From: Fidelibacterota bacterium
GTDB taxonomy: Bacteria > Fidelibacterota > UBA8477
Direction of reading: 5' to 3'
NCBI GenBank assembly: GCA_021734065.1
Contig: JAIPJQ010000016.1
Coordinates: forward strand, 1 to 32,262
Length of the DNA: 32,262 nt
Position numbers and translations under genes: made by a program. Under the pieces are notes generated by a model. That model searched no databases, was not told where the DNA came from, and saw only the letters and a program-made list of their open reading frames with translations. This document shows positions 7,474 to 16,658 of the stretch, piece by piece (position 1 is the stretch's first letter; each line of letters opens with the position of its first letter).

Positions 7474-9156
7474 TTATTTAATCTCCAAAAAATCCCAGAG
7501 CCCCACATCATAATCCCACCGCGCCCGAATGGGAAACATATCCGGAAATACCCAGAATGGTTCCGCTGCAGCGTGTACGGCAAAGCCACCGTGGTCGTAC
7601 TGTTGGTTGGAATTGATGTCCTGATAAGCCCACCCGGTGTACTCACCCGCGTACAGGTCCGGCACCGTCGTGGCAACACCCGAAGGAAGCACTGTTTCGG
7701 TTACACCCCGGGGACCTTGCAAAACCAATCTCAGGGTTTCCCCGGAATTTTGTGTGATGATCAATTGGCCCAGAGAATCGGGCGAGATGGTTCGCAATTT
7801 TCCGGAATACACACTGTCAGCCAGGGTTTCCTGCCGCCAGCCACGCACCGGTTTGGCTAAAAATTTCCATTGCAGATCCCTTCCCGCCGGTAGTAGCGAA
7901 TCCGGTGTGAAAACCGCCTGCATGGTGTGGGACAGTTTAACAGTCCCCGGAAGGTCCACTGTGTCCGGGCCGGTTGTTCTCAACGAAAAAAGACTATCCG
8001 GGAATTGGTTTACAGGCAGGGAAAACTGCATGGTAATGTGGCTCTCTGGTGTGGGCAATACAGTCGTTGCTCCATTTTCAAAACGCACAGCGAGTAGTTC
8101 CATCTCCACTGAGTCCCGGCGCGTTGCAGATTGAATCCCAAGCGTGTCACTGTTGAGTTGAGTGCCGGTGGTATCGGTGAACTGTTGCACCCACAGGGAA
8201 CTCTCTTCGGTGGTCAGCGGAATGGTACTATGGACCAAAATACTGTATTCATCTGTGGCCACCGGCGCGATACCCAGCAATTCAATGGGTTGGCCATTCA
8301 CCAGAATTTTCACATCCCGCGGTGTACGAATGGCTGCTACGGGTCGGTTGAAACGCAGTCGCAACAGGGTGGGTGAGAGGGCTCGGGCACCCAGCAGAGT
8401 GAGCTTTTCCGGTGGGAGCATGACCGGGCGAATTCGGATTTCCGTAATGGCTGAATCGGGCTGGGGATAAACCGTGGTAGAATGGGGTCGGCCGAAAAAA
8501 TCACCTGCATCCATTCTGCCATTCTGATTTTTATCCCAGTGATAGAACAGCATGTAGGGGCGCTCAACCAGATAGGGCAGGGTGAAATAACCGGAATCGC
8601 TGGGTTGAAAAACATATTCAGCATGGAATGAACGCAGACTATCCAGCGAACGGGTCGTATTTTCATACAACAATAAATCCCCTTTGCGACGCACATCTTT
8701 ATCACCCACCACCAGTCCGCCTAACACCCCATTGTCAATTCGATTTCCCGTGGAAAATGCCAGAATGAATGTGCCGTCCAGCCCGTTTTGACGCAGGTCG
8801 GTGGCCGTTTTATCCAATGTCACCAGATAGGTTTGATCCGCCCGTAACGGGGTATTGAATTTTATCTTCGCCTTCCGCCAACTGGTTTTGATCTCGAAAC
8901 CACCCTCCGGTTCAGGCGTCACCCGTACTGCGTGGCGAACCGAGGCTGGTACCATTTTTTCGCTGAAGACAAGATTCACGGTGGTGTTCGCAGGGACATT
9001 GGTTGCGGTCGGTTCAGGTAAGCTGAAAATCACAGCAGGTGGCGTGGTGTCCGGCGGACCGCCGGTGAGAGCACCTTCGCTGGCACAGCGGTACAATAAA
9101 CCCATTCCTAGAAATGTCGCAAGCGCCAGGAGTTGATGTTTATGTTGAATTTTCAT
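7474..9156 (-). CDS. Big_5 Ig-like lipoprotein
   Basis: This 560-residue exported protein starts with a signal peptide (LLALATFLGMGLL) followed by YRCASEGALTGGPPDTTPP. That Cys plus 'TGGPxDTTPP' arrangement is typical of a large FCB family of surface lipoproteins with an N-terminal bacterial Ig-like Big_5 domain (about residues 38-140, with FSEKM and TYLVTL). The rest is beta-rich with further Ig-like stretches, and DINSNQQYDHGGF near the end resembles a carbohydrate-binding or calcium loop. Arg directly before the Cys makes the lipobox atypical. The ATG at 9156 overlaps the sfsA stop as ATGA, so a longer frame reaching 9315 inside sfsA is rejected. The molecular role is unknown; outer-membrane or periplasmic scaffolding is inference. 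Confidence 0.85.
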   Translation of the reverse strand: MKIQHKHQLLALATFLGMGLLYRCASEGALTGGPPDTTPPAVIFSLPEPTATNVPANTTVNLVFSEKMVPASVRHAVRVTPEPEGGFEIKTSWRKAKIKFNTPLRADQTYLVTLDKTATDLRQNGLDGTFILAFSTGNRIDNGVLGGLVVGDKDVRRKGDLLLYENTTRSLDSLRSFHAEYVFQPSDSGYFTLPYLVERPYMLFYHWDKNQNGRMDAGDFFGRPHSTTVYPQPDSAITEIRIRPVMLPPEKLTLLGARALSPTLLRLRFNRPVAAIRTPRDVKILVNGQPIELLGIAPVATDEYSILVHSTIPLTTEESSLWVQQFTDTTGTQLNSDTLGIQSATRRDSVEMELLAVRFENGATTVLPTPESHITMQFSLPVNQFPDSLFSLRTTGPDTVDLPGTVKLSHTMQAVFTPDSLLPAGRDLQWKFLAKPVRGWRQETLADSVYSGKLRTISPDSLGQLIITQNSGETLRLVLQGPRGVTETVLPSGVATTVPDLYAGEYTGWAYQDINSNQQYDHGGFAVHAAAEPFWVFPDMFPIRARWDYDVGLWDFLEIK

Positions 9157-9887
9157 GAGAGTGACGCTACCGCTTCGGGTCTGTCCAGTATAATTGGCAG
9201 ACGCGTTTTCAGGGACATGCAGGCGGGTGTGATTTCTGCTGAGTACACCAGGATCTGTACACCTGCTTCCGGTGCATCTGCAAGTGTTTGGGCAAAGGCG
9301 GGATCCCGTTCCCATTGGGGCATAAACAGGGTGGCATCGGATCGTTGGACAATGAAGAGTACCGACACCGCGTATCCTTCTCCGTGCATTTCACCCAAAT
9401 GCTCCACATGCCGCCGTCCCCGGGCGGTTACCGCGTCGGGAAATTTGGCCACACCCTTTTCCACCAGTGTTACCGATTTTACCTCCAGAAGCATTTTCTG
9501 AGTCCCTTTTCCCAGCAAAAAATCAAACCGGGAATGACCCACCTGGTACTCGGGTCGAATGACGGTCCAGTCCGCAAGTTCCGGGATGAGATGATTGTCC
9601 AGACAAAATCGGGTAAACCGGTTGGGCAGATTGGAATTGATGGAAATCAACTGCTGGCCCTGATACACCATTACCAGGGCAAATTTGGTTTTGCGCTTGG
9701 AACCATTCTTAGGCTCCACCAGCACTTTGGCGCCGGGGATGAGCAATTCTTTCAACCGTCCCGGATCAGGCAGGTGCGCCCAAACCGTTTTGCCTTTTAT
9801 GCGCACTTTTGCCAGAAAGCGATTGGGACGGGCGATGAATGCACCCTCCAGGAGCGGTCCGGGAATGCGCATGCGGGGCATGGTCAT
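9153..9887 (-). CDS. sfsA: SfsA family DNA/RNA nuclease-like protein
   Basis: The 244-residue product matches the SfsA family, named after sugar fermentation stimulation in E. coli and carrying a PD-(D/E)XK nuclease-like fold after an OB-like N-terminal domain. The N-terminal part shows FIARPNRFLA and AHLPDPGRL, the latter being a family signature. The core has SRFDFLL followed by LLEVKSVTL, giving the D...ExK active-site pattern, and FPDAVTARGRRHVEHL. The ATG at 9887 overlaps the tgt stop codon as ATGA and has GGAGG at good spacing. The open frame continues upstream to 10217 only within tgt and is not used. It is cotranslated with tgt and the Big_5 lipoprotein gene. Confidence 0.93.
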   Translation of the reverse strand: MTMPRMRIPGPLLEGAFIARPNRFLAKVRIKGKTVWAHLPDPGRLKELLIPGAKVLVEPKNGSKRKTKFALVMVYQGQQLISINSNLPNRFTRFCLDNHLIPELADWTVIRPEYQVGHSRFDFLLGKGTQKMLLEVKSVTLVEKGVAKFPDAVTARGRRHVEHLGEMHGEGYAVSVLFIVQRSDATLFMPQWERDPAFAQTLADAPEAGVQILVYSAEITPACMSLKTRLPIILDRPEAVASLS

Positions 9888-11026
9888 GGGTTCACCTCCG
9901 CCGGAGAGGCCGTGTACCGCGATAAAAATTGTCGTTTCCAGCCAGCGAAATTTCCCTCCAAAATGGCCTGGCGCATGGTTGCCATGAGGTCGTGGTAGAA
10001 ATGAATATTGTGCAGCGACGCCAATCGCAGAACCAGTACCTCGTTGGCATTGAACAAATGTCTTAAATAGGCACGGGAAAAATTTTGACAGGTGTAGCAA
10101 CCGCATTCGTCTGAAACGGGTTGGAAATCGGCTTTGTGCCGTCCGGCCTTCACATGTAGCGGTCCGTCCCAGGTGAATAAAATACCGTGGCGTGCATTGC
10201 GAGTTGGCAGGACGCAATCAAACATATCCACGCCCAGGCTCACCGCCTCCACCAAATCCTCCGGTTTTCCCACGCCCATGAGATAGCGGGGTTGGTTTTC
10301 CGGGAGTAATTCCGCCACCAGATCCGTCATTTCAAACATGGCTGATTTGGGCTCGCCCACACTGAGGCCGCCGATGGCAAAACCGTCAAATTCCATTGCC
10401 GCAATGGCTTCCACACTTTGCAGACGGAGGTCAGGATAGGTGCTACCCTGGACAATTCCAAACAGGTGTTGCTGGTAGCCGTAAGCGTCATCACCCCTAC
10501 GAAATGCTTTCAAGCTCCCAGCTTCCCAGGCATGGGTTCGCTTTAATGATTCCACCACCTCCTCCCGGGTGGCCGGCCAGGGTGTGCATTCATCAAATGC
10601 CATACAGATATCAGCACCCAGATCGCGTTGGATCTGTATGCTAATCTCCGGTGAAAGGGTGTGGAGTGATCCGTCCAGGTGGGAGTGGAAGGTCACTCTA
10701 TCCGCTCCGATCTTATTCAATTCACCCAGACTGAACACCTGATACCCGCCCGAATCAGTGAGCATGGGATTCTCCCAATTGATAAAACGGTGCAGACCAC
10801 CGGCCTGGCGGATGATATCCATTCCGGGACGCAGATAGAGGTGGTAAGTGTTTCCCAGAATAATTTGGGCTTTCGTGGCAATTAAATCGTCAGGTGAGAG
10901 CGCTTTCACCGATCCGGCGGTTCCCACGGGCATAAAAACGGGTGTGAAAATATCACCGTGGGTGGTAACCATTTTGCCCGCCCGCGCCCGTGTGGCTGAA
11001 TCGGTGTGAAGGTCTAAAATTTCCAA
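9884..11026 (-). CDS. tgt: tRNA-guanine transglycosylase (queuine tRNA-ribosyltransferase)
   Basis: Tgt exchanges guanine 34 of tRNAs for Asn, Asp, His and Tyr with preQ1, the first tRNA-bound step of queuosine synthesis. The 380-residue product has the general-base Asp in TDSGGYQVFSL (D91), the nucleophile Asp in FDCVLPTRNARHG (D270), and the zinc site C308-x-C310-xx-C313 with H339. Length is normal. The reading frame starts with TTG at 11026; no in-frame ATG exists upstream and the family N-terminal TRARAGKMVTTHG would be lost with the first internal ATG. The ribosome binding site is weak. It shares the window with tRNA-Asn(GTT), one of the enzyme's expected substrates. Confidence 0.95.
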   Translation of the reverse strand: MEILDLHTDSATRARAGKMVTTHGDIFTPVFMPVGTAGSVKALSPDDLIATKAQIILGNTYHLYLRPGMDIIRQAGGLHRFINWENPMLTDSGGYQVFSLGELNKIGADRVTFHSHLDGSLHTLSPEISIQIQRDLGADICMAFDECTPWPATREEVVESLKRTHAWEAGSLKAFRRGDDAYGYQQHLFGIVQGSTYPDLRLQSVEAIAAMEFDGFAIGGLSVGEPKSAMFEMTDLVAELLPENQPRYLMGVGKPEDLVEAVSLGVDMFDCVLPTRNARHGILFTWDGPLHVKAGRHKADFQPVSDECGCYTCQNFSRAYLRHLFNANEVLVLRLASLHNIHFYHDLMATMRQAILEGNFAGWKRQFLSRYTASPAEVNP

Positions 11027-11136
11027 GATGTTAGATTCGATAGCTTCTGCTGCATGGTCCTGATTTCAATCCGAACCGAATGATAGGCGGGGGGACGCGA
11101 TTTCCAAAGCGGAACATGGCGACTGGCAGCATTTCG

Positions 11137-12489
11137 TTAGAACAGCGATTCCAGGGCTTCCGAAACCGTTCGTACCGCCACGATGTCTATCCCTTTCAAA
11201 TTGGCCAAATCCTTTTGATTGGCTTTGGGGCAGACGACGGTTTTGAAATCCAATTTCCGGGCTTCCATTAGCCGTTGTCGTAAATGGCTTACAGCCCGAA
11301 CCTCACCACCCAGCCCCACTTCGCCGATAATGACGGTCTGAGGGTTGATGGGGATATCTTTCAGGCTGGAAAGCACTGCCATGAGGATTCCCAGATCCAC
11401 TGCGGTCTCTTCCAGCTTCAGACCGCCCACCACATTCACGAACACATCCTGGGTTCCCATCCCAAAGCCCAACCGACGATCCAGAACCGCCAAAAGCATG
11501 GACAAACGCCGCAGATCATATCCCGTCACATTGCGTTGTGGATTCCCATATACGGCGGAGGAAACCAGCGCCTGCACTTCAACCAAAAAGGAGCGCGAGC
11601 CCTCCAGATGGCTGGTGATGGCGGTACCACTCACATTCTGGACCCGATTGCTGAGAAATAATTCGGAAGGATTCACCACTGGTGTTAATCCCCGGGTGAC
11701 CATCTCAAACACACCCAGCTCGTGGGTGGAACCGAACCGATTTTTCACAGCCCGGAGCATCCGAAATTGATTCTGACGGTCACCCTCCAGATAGAGGACG
11801 GTATCAACTACATGCTCCAGCATTTTCGGGCCGGCCAGGTAACCATCTTTGGTGATATGGCCCACCAGAATGATCACCGTGTGAGCGGATTTGGCGGCCC
11901 GCATGAGAATGTCCGCTGATTCCCGCACCTGGGTAATGCTTCCCGGGAGATTATCGCTGCGTTCGCTATAAGTGGTTTGAATGGAATCCACCACCACCGC
12001 GGCCGGTTTGTGCTTTTCAATGGCTGCCTGGATATTTTCCACAACCTGTTCATTGGCGAAGTGGAGATTTTGCTCCGCAGCACCCAGCCGATTGGCCCGG
12101 TCGGCTACCTGATGCAGACTCTCTTCGCCGGAGAAATAGAGTACCGACTTATTCGCGGCGGCCAGGAGTCCACAAATCTGCAGGAGCAGCGTGGATTTGC
12201 CTATTCCCGGCTGGCCACCCATGAGTACCAGACTGCCGGGCACGAAGCCTCCACCAATGACGCGATCAAATTCTTCCAATCCTGAGTTTATTCTTTGAAA
12301 GGTCTGCTGAGCGGATTCACTGAGCGATTTGAGTTGGTGTGGGGGGCTGGTTTTACTGGTGCGAGTCGCGGCGTGGGTACGCATTTCCATAATGCTCTCC
12401 CAGGCGCCGCACGCATCACATTTCCCCTGCCATCTGGCATACCGGGTGCCGCAGTGTTCGCATTCATAAACAATTTTTTGTTTCGGCAT
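11137..12489 (-). CDS. radA: DNA repair protein RadA
   Basis: RadA is a RecA-related hexameric ATPase that helps branch migration during recombinational repair. The 450-residue product has the N-terminal C4 zinc finger (CEHCG at 10-14, CDACG at 24-28) and Walker A GGQPGIGKST (91-100). Walker B VVVDSIQT follows near 166-173. The RadA-specific KNRFG motif is at 249-253, and a C-terminal Lon-protease-like domain without catalytic residues contains GGLKLEE, AVDLGI and GEVGLGGE. All hallmark motifs are intact. It lies 75 bases after the permease gene and 110 before tgt, so it probably belongs to the same minus-strand transcript. Confidence 0.97.
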   Translation of the reverse strand: MPKQKIVYECEHCGTRYARWQGKCDACGAWESIMEMRTHAATRTSKTSPPHQLKSLSESAQQTFQRINSGLEEFDRVIGGGFVPGSLVLMGGQPGIGKSTLLLQICGLLAAANKSVLYFSGEESLHQVADRANRLGAAEQNLHFANEQVVENIQAAIEKHKPAAVVVDSIQTTYSERSDNLPGSITQVRESADILMRAAKSAHTVIILVGHITKDGYLAGPKMLEHVVDTVLYLEGDRQNQFRMLRAVKNRFGSTHELGVFEMVTRGLTPVVNPSELFLSNRVQNVSGTAITSHLEGSRSFLVEVQALVSSAVYGNPQRNVTGYDLRRLSMLLAVLDRRLGFGMGTQDVFVNVVGGLKLEETAVDLGILMAVLSSLKDIPINPQTVIIGEVGLGGEVRAVSHLRQRLMEARKLDFKTVVCPKANQKDLANLKGIDIVAVRTVSEALESLF

Positions 12490-12564
12490 ATTGGGAATTT
12501 CTACCTGTCTCGTTTATAGGGATGCTTATGAACCGACTATCCGACCCCACCGGTTCCCGTGGAA

Positions 12565-13338
12565 TTAAAACAGGAGTGTAGCCAGGATATAATCATTGAT
12601 GAGAATGAGTGCTGACGAAATAACAAAAGCATCAATGGCTGCCCGGCCAACACCGCTGGCACCCCAACTGGCCCGCAAACCGATCCAGCAACTGATCACA
12701 CCAATGGAAATACCAAACATGGTGGCTTTAAACAATCCCGGATAAAAATCACTCCGCATATCAAAAACGGCCTGAAAACCATTAAAGAAGGTGCTGAAGT
12801 TCAGATTGAAAAAATATTTTGAGACGGCGAATCCGGAAAAAATTGCCACAAAATCAGCCCACATGGTGACCATGGGTACCATGATGATCATGGCAATCAC
12901 CCGGGGCGTCACCAGGTGTCTAATGGGATTCAATCCCATGGCTTCGATGGCGTCCACCTGCTCCGTGACCACCATGGTAGCCAGTTCGGCCGCGATACTG
13001 GAACCATTGCGGCCAGCCAAAACAAGCGCGGTAAGGACCGGGCCCAGCTCCATGAGAATACCACCCGCCACAATCTGTCCCAAAAAGCGCAAGGGCAGTG
13101 TCCCTTTCAGCTGATAAGCGCCCTGCCAGGCCGAAACCGCTCCGGCGAAGATGGCGATAATGGTCACCAGCGGCAGAGCCCGGACGCCCAGCCGATACAT
13201 TTGCTGGATGTACAAGACACGATCCGTATGGATATAGTGGAGATTACCCAGAGAGCGGCCGAACAGGACAAATGCCGAACCGGTGGATGATACGAGATCC
13301 AGCGTACCGCGACCGATCCATACCGTGAGCCGCTTCAT
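12565..13338 (-). CDS. mlaE: MlaE-type ABC transporter permease
   Basis: This 257-residue inner-membrane protein is the permease of an Mla-type lipid transporter, which moves phospholipids between inner and outer membranes. The hallmark stretch is intact: ELGPVLTALVLAGR, then IAAELATM, VTEQVDAIEAMG and NPIRHLVTPR at about residues 98-147. Four to five hydrophobic segments surround it. Mla loci normally place the ATPase (MlaF) and MCE protein (MlaD) beside the permease. Here the next gene is radA and the previous one is the peptidase/PD40 protein, whose stop lies 7 bases upstream. The partner subunits must be elsewhere. Confidence 0.93.
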   Translation of the reverse strand: MKRLTVWIGRGTLDLVSSTGSAFVLFGRSLGNLHYIHTDRVLYIQQMYRLGVRALPLVTIIAIFAGAVSAWQGAYQLKGTLPLRFLGQIVAGGILMELGPVLTALVLAGRNGSSIAAELATMVVTEQVDAIEAMGLNPIRHLVTPRVIAMIIMVPMVTMWADFVAIFSGFAVSKYFFNLNFSTFFNGFQAVFDMRSDFYPGLFKATMFGISIGVISCWIGLRASWGASGVGRAAIDAFVISSALILINDYILATLLF

Positions 13339-13345
13339 ACCTGCA

Positions 13346-16300
13346 TCAGAAATCTATCCCCAATGAGAATATGTGTTGGGGTTTTGAGAAGAGAGTGGCA
13401 TTTGATAAGTCATAAGCCAAATCATAGCGCATGATAAAATAACCCAGGTTAATTCGCATCCCAACACCTGTACTCAGGAAATCATTGGCGCCGGAGATAA
13501 GTTTATCGTGGACCCTGCCGTCAGTCTGACTGTTTTGCCAGGTCTTGGCGTAATCCATGTACACCAACCCACGAACATTGTTAAACATAATGGGTAGCGG
13601 CCATTTAAAAATGAGATACTGGATGAAGGGGAACCGGAATTCTGCATTAACCAAGGCATAATGCTGTCCCCATAGTTGGAAGTAATCAGCGCCCCGTACC
13701 GGGAAAACCCAACGGGAGAAATAGGAATCGGTATAATCGTAATTATCGGGGATGTTGCGATAGGCATACGCGCCATTGAGCCAATTGGATACACCGCCCA
13801 CATAGAAATTCTGGGGATGGGCACCGTAACTGCTGGCGCCGCTAAATCGGAACGCGAAGGAGTAGTCATTCCCAATTTTGAAATACCGCCGGGCGTCCAG
13901 GGAGAAGGTGGCAAATTCACGATCAGATGTGATGAAATTGGGCGAGAAAAGCGCTCCGGCGTTTATGCGCCACCCGTCAATGGGGTAGAAATAGCCGTAG
14001 AGGACATTATCGAAAATCCAGTTGAACTGGGGCAATATGGTAGAAATGGTTGAATCGGAGAGGGGCAGGTACTGGCCATAATCGTCGTAGATGTAATATT
14101 CCTGATTGATGTTGAACCAGGTCAGTCCCATTTCGGTGCGTTGAAATTTGCTGAACGGATGAGAAATCCCGGCAGAAATTCCGTAATTGCGCACCCGCAG
14201 GCTGGGCCAGGTCCACCAGTAGTCATCGGGAAAATGGAAAGCCAGCAAATGGTAATTGTTGCGTTTGGCCAGGTAGTCGTATCCCAATAATAAATCGGAG
14301 TTGGACAGGTTTTTATACAGCTCGAATCCGAATTGGATGCGATGATTCCCCAGGATATCGGAGAAGACCATGAGGGCATTCCCCTGAAAACCAAAAAAGT
14401 TATCGTAACCGGCCCGGGCATCCACCAGATCTATGGTGAATCGTGTTTTGTAGGGATGAACCAGATAAGCGCCGGTGCTGTCCTGGTAGGAGAGATTTTT
14501 ACCCAGAATGGAGTCAGTGCGCGTGGTATCGGTCGTCTGCATCCGGGTTTCAAACTGAGGACTGAAGATGTAGCTGCTGTAGGGATCGGTTTTGGCAATG
14601 CGTGTTTCCAATTGGGGAATGTCAGAATAGGTCACATCAATCTGCACATCTTCCCGCCTCAGGAAATTGGATAGATCCGGTTCGGGCAGTGCCGGCATGT
14701 CGAGTGGATTGCTGATTTCGTAAATATCCCAGCCGCCCTGTTCGTATCCGGCGAATACCAGTCGGGAATCATCATCACCCCAGCTCAGTTGAAACACGCC
14801 GGTTAACACATTGGTCATGGGGTATTCTTCACCGGATTCCAGATTGTAGAGATAGATGTTCCAGATACCGGAACGGTCGGAGGTATAGGCCAAAAAGGGT
14901 GCGGTAGAAGCAAATTCCGGAGAATCTTCATCCCTGGGTGTGTCGGTGATGCGGGTAATATCGCGAGTTTCCACATCGATGGTAAAAATATCCGTGTGCT
15001 GGTAGGGATGATTCAGAATGCGTACATCCGTACTCACGTCATCCGGGCGTGCTTCCGTGGGATTCAGATGATCGTTACGGTCGGAGACGAAGGCCAGGGT
15101 CTTCCCGTCCGGTGACCAGGCCGGGTCATTGTCCCGATAAAAGTCGGACGTTAACTGACGCAGTTCTTTGGTGTTCAAATCATAGATGTACAGATCAATG
15201 GCGCCTTTGTACAATCCGCTGAAAGCAATCTTATCCTCCACAGGTGACCAGGCCGCGGTGAAAATGCCATCGAGATTGGATTTGATGATCTTCTTTTTGT
15301 CGGTTTGGGTATCGTAAATGACCAACGCGTCATTATCACCGGCTTTGCTGGCGAATACCAGTTGGCGGCTGTCCGGTGACCAACTGATGCCGGGACTCAG
15401 CCATTTCAGTTCTTCCAGCTCAGGTGTGCGTTGACCGGAGACGATGCGTGTCACTTCGCGACCGTCCTCGGATGATATCAGGTAAATGTCTGCGTAGCCA
15501 CTCCGGTCCGAGAGGAATGCGATGCGACCGCCGTCAGGGGAGATCGCGGGACTCACATTGAAATAGTTCTCCAGTTCCACATGGTCGGTCATAGGACGGG
15601 CTATGTCTTTCAGAATGGAGCGGCCTTCAATATCGGGCCAGTATTCTTTGCGAACCCGGAAATGCCATTTTTCGGTCAAGCCCTCCAGATCCAACCCCAG
15701 GGTGTGCTTCATGGTTTTATCGATTGTCTTCTGACGGCGCAGCGTGTGAAAAATTTCCCCGATACGCTGGACGCCATAGGTTTCTCCGATAAACCGCAGA
15801 ACACTTTGGCCGCCTTTGTAAGCCATGTAATAATCCAATGCCCGAATGGGCGGGAGTTGTCCATTGATGGCGGCATCGCGAATGATCATGTCCGAATTGG
15901 AGTCCCAGTCCAGTGAGGAGTATTCGGCATAACCTTCACTAAGCCAGAGGGGCATCTCCACCCGCACCCGGCCGCTCACCAGTGACTGGACATTACCGCC
16001 GTAGAGCATGTCGTTTAAAACAGCGTGGGTCAGTTCGTGGTGCAGGACATGGCGAAATTGTTCATAACTGCCTTCGAAGGGTATGACCACACGGTTTTTG
16101 AAAAGCTCAGTGAATCCGCCGATCCCCTCGTAGAGATATTCAAGCGTCACATTGGTTTGTTGAAAATCGTTATGGGAGTTATAAATAATGATGGAAATGC
16201 GCTTGGTCAGCTCCCAATTCAATTGGTAAGCAATGGTATTGTAAGCACGTTCGCTGACGGTACCAGCGAATGAAGCCACATTTTTACCGCCCTTATAAAA

Positions 16301-16444
16301 ATACACATCAAAGTGCTCAGTCTGGATAAAGGACCAGTCCATTTCCTTATACTGAATTTTGTTTTTACCGAATTGTCCATGAGCAGGGCCGGCAAAAACC
16401 AGCATCAATGTGATGAGAGTGATGAGTGAATTCGATTTATACAT
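13346..16444 (-). CDS. Peptidase-like / PD40 (TolB-like) propeller / outer-membrane barrel protein
   Basis: This 1032-residue protein begins with a signal peptide (cleavage after AHG, about residue 23). Residues 30-270 look like a gluzincin metallopeptidase: HHELTHAV gives zinc ligands H136 and H140, and WLSEGYAEY supplies the third Glu ligand. Residues about 290-590 hold TolB/PD40 propeller repeats marked by ISPDGGRIAFLSDRSG, WSPDSRQLVFAS and WSPDGKTLAFVSDRND. From about 650 the sequence turns into amphipathic beta strands with many aromatics and ends in SLGIDF, the terminal-Phe pattern of BAM substrates, so the C-terminal third is probably a BamA-like outer-membrane barrel. It heads the long minus-strand transcript behind a clear promoter. 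The substrate of the peptidase part is unknown. Confidence 0.85.
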   Translation of the reverse strand: MYKSNSLITLITLMLVFAGPAHGQFGKNKIQYKEMDWSFIQTEHFDVYFYKGGKNVASFAGTVSERAYNTIAYQLNWELTKRISIIIYNSHNDFQQTNVTLEYLYEGIGGFTELFKNRVVIPFEGSYEQFRHVLHHELTHAVLNDMLYGGNVQSLVSGRVRVEMPLWLSEGYAEYSSLDWDSNSDMIIRDAAINGQLPPIRALDYYMAYKGGQSVLRFIGETYGVQRIGEIFHTLRRQKTIDKTMKHTLGLDLEGLTEKWHFRVRKEYWPDIEGRSILKDIARPMTDHVELENYFNVSPAISPDGGRIAFLSDRSGYADIYLISSEDGREVTRIVSGQRTPELEELKWLSPGISWSPDSRQLVFASKAGDNDALVIYDTQTDKKKIIKSNLDGIFTAAWSPVEDKIAFSGLYKGAIDLYIYDLNTKELRQLTSDFYRDNDPAWSPDGKTLAFVSDRNDHLNPTEARPDDVSTDVRILNHPYQHTDIFTIDVETRDITRITDTPRDEDSPEFASTAPFLAYTSDRSGIWNIYLYNLESGEEYPMTNVLTGVFQLSWGDDDSRLVFAGYEQGGWDIYEISNPLDMPALPEPDLSNFLRREDVQIDVTYSDIPQLETRIAKTDPYSSYIFSPQFETRMQTTDTTRTDSILGKNLSYQDSTGAYLVHPYKTRFTIDLVDARAGYDNFFGFQGNALMVFSDILGNHRIQFGFELYKNLSNSDLLLGYDYLAKRNNYHLLAFHFPDDYWWTWPSLRVRNYGISAGISHPFSKFQRTEMGLTWFNINQEYYIYDDYGQYLPLSDSTISTILPQFNWIFDNVLYGYFYPIDGWRINAGALFSPNFITSDREFATFSLDARRYFKIGNDYSFAFRFSGASSYGAHPQNFYVGGVSNWLNGAYAYRNIPDNYDYTDSYFSRWVFPVRGADYFQLWGQHYALVNAEFRFPFIQYLIFKWPLPIMFNNVRGLVYMDYAKTWQNSQTDGRVHDKLISGANDFLSTGVGMRINLGYFIMRYDLAYDLSNATLFSKPQHIFSLGIDF

Positions 16445-16488
16445 AGTACTGATTTTCGGATGTCATTTTGGGCTCATTGTGCCAAGTG

Positions 16489-16517
16489 AAAATAACGCCG
16501 GTCTGCCTGATTGTCAA
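16489..16517 (-). promoter_or_regulatory. Sigma70-type promoter of the long minus-strand operon
   Basis: On the minus strand TTGACA (16517-16512) is followed by a 17-base spacer and TATTTT (16494-16489). The start codon of the peptidase/PD40 gene lies 45 bases downstream. Box sequence and spacing equal those in front of the tRNA-Asn and BMC genes in this window. Confidence 0.7.
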
Positions 16518-16599
16518 TTTATTGACTCCTGTGGCCAGCACCAAGAACCGATTCTGAAATTGAATAATCCATCGGATTGTTCCCGGATTTGGATAAGAA

Positions 16600-16633
16600 G
16601 ATAAAATAAACAGCCCCTGATTTCAGGGGCTGT
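16600..16633 (-). terminator. Intrinsic terminator of the BMC gene
   Basis: An 11-bp perfect stem (ACAGCCCCTGA with TCAGGGGCTGT, 16610-16633) is followed on the minus strand by TTTATTTTATC. It begins about 25 bases after the BMC stop codon. Stem strength and U-rich tail make it a strong Rho-independent terminator that separates the BMC gene from the operon promoter just downstream. Confidence 0.9.
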
Positions 16634-16658
16634 GAATAAATGATTTCTGTTATCGAAA

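Noticed and set aside
9888-10217. N-terminal extension of the sfsA frame
   Set aside because: It lies within tgt in another frame and has no similarity to SfsA; GGAGG and the ATGA overlap support 9887.
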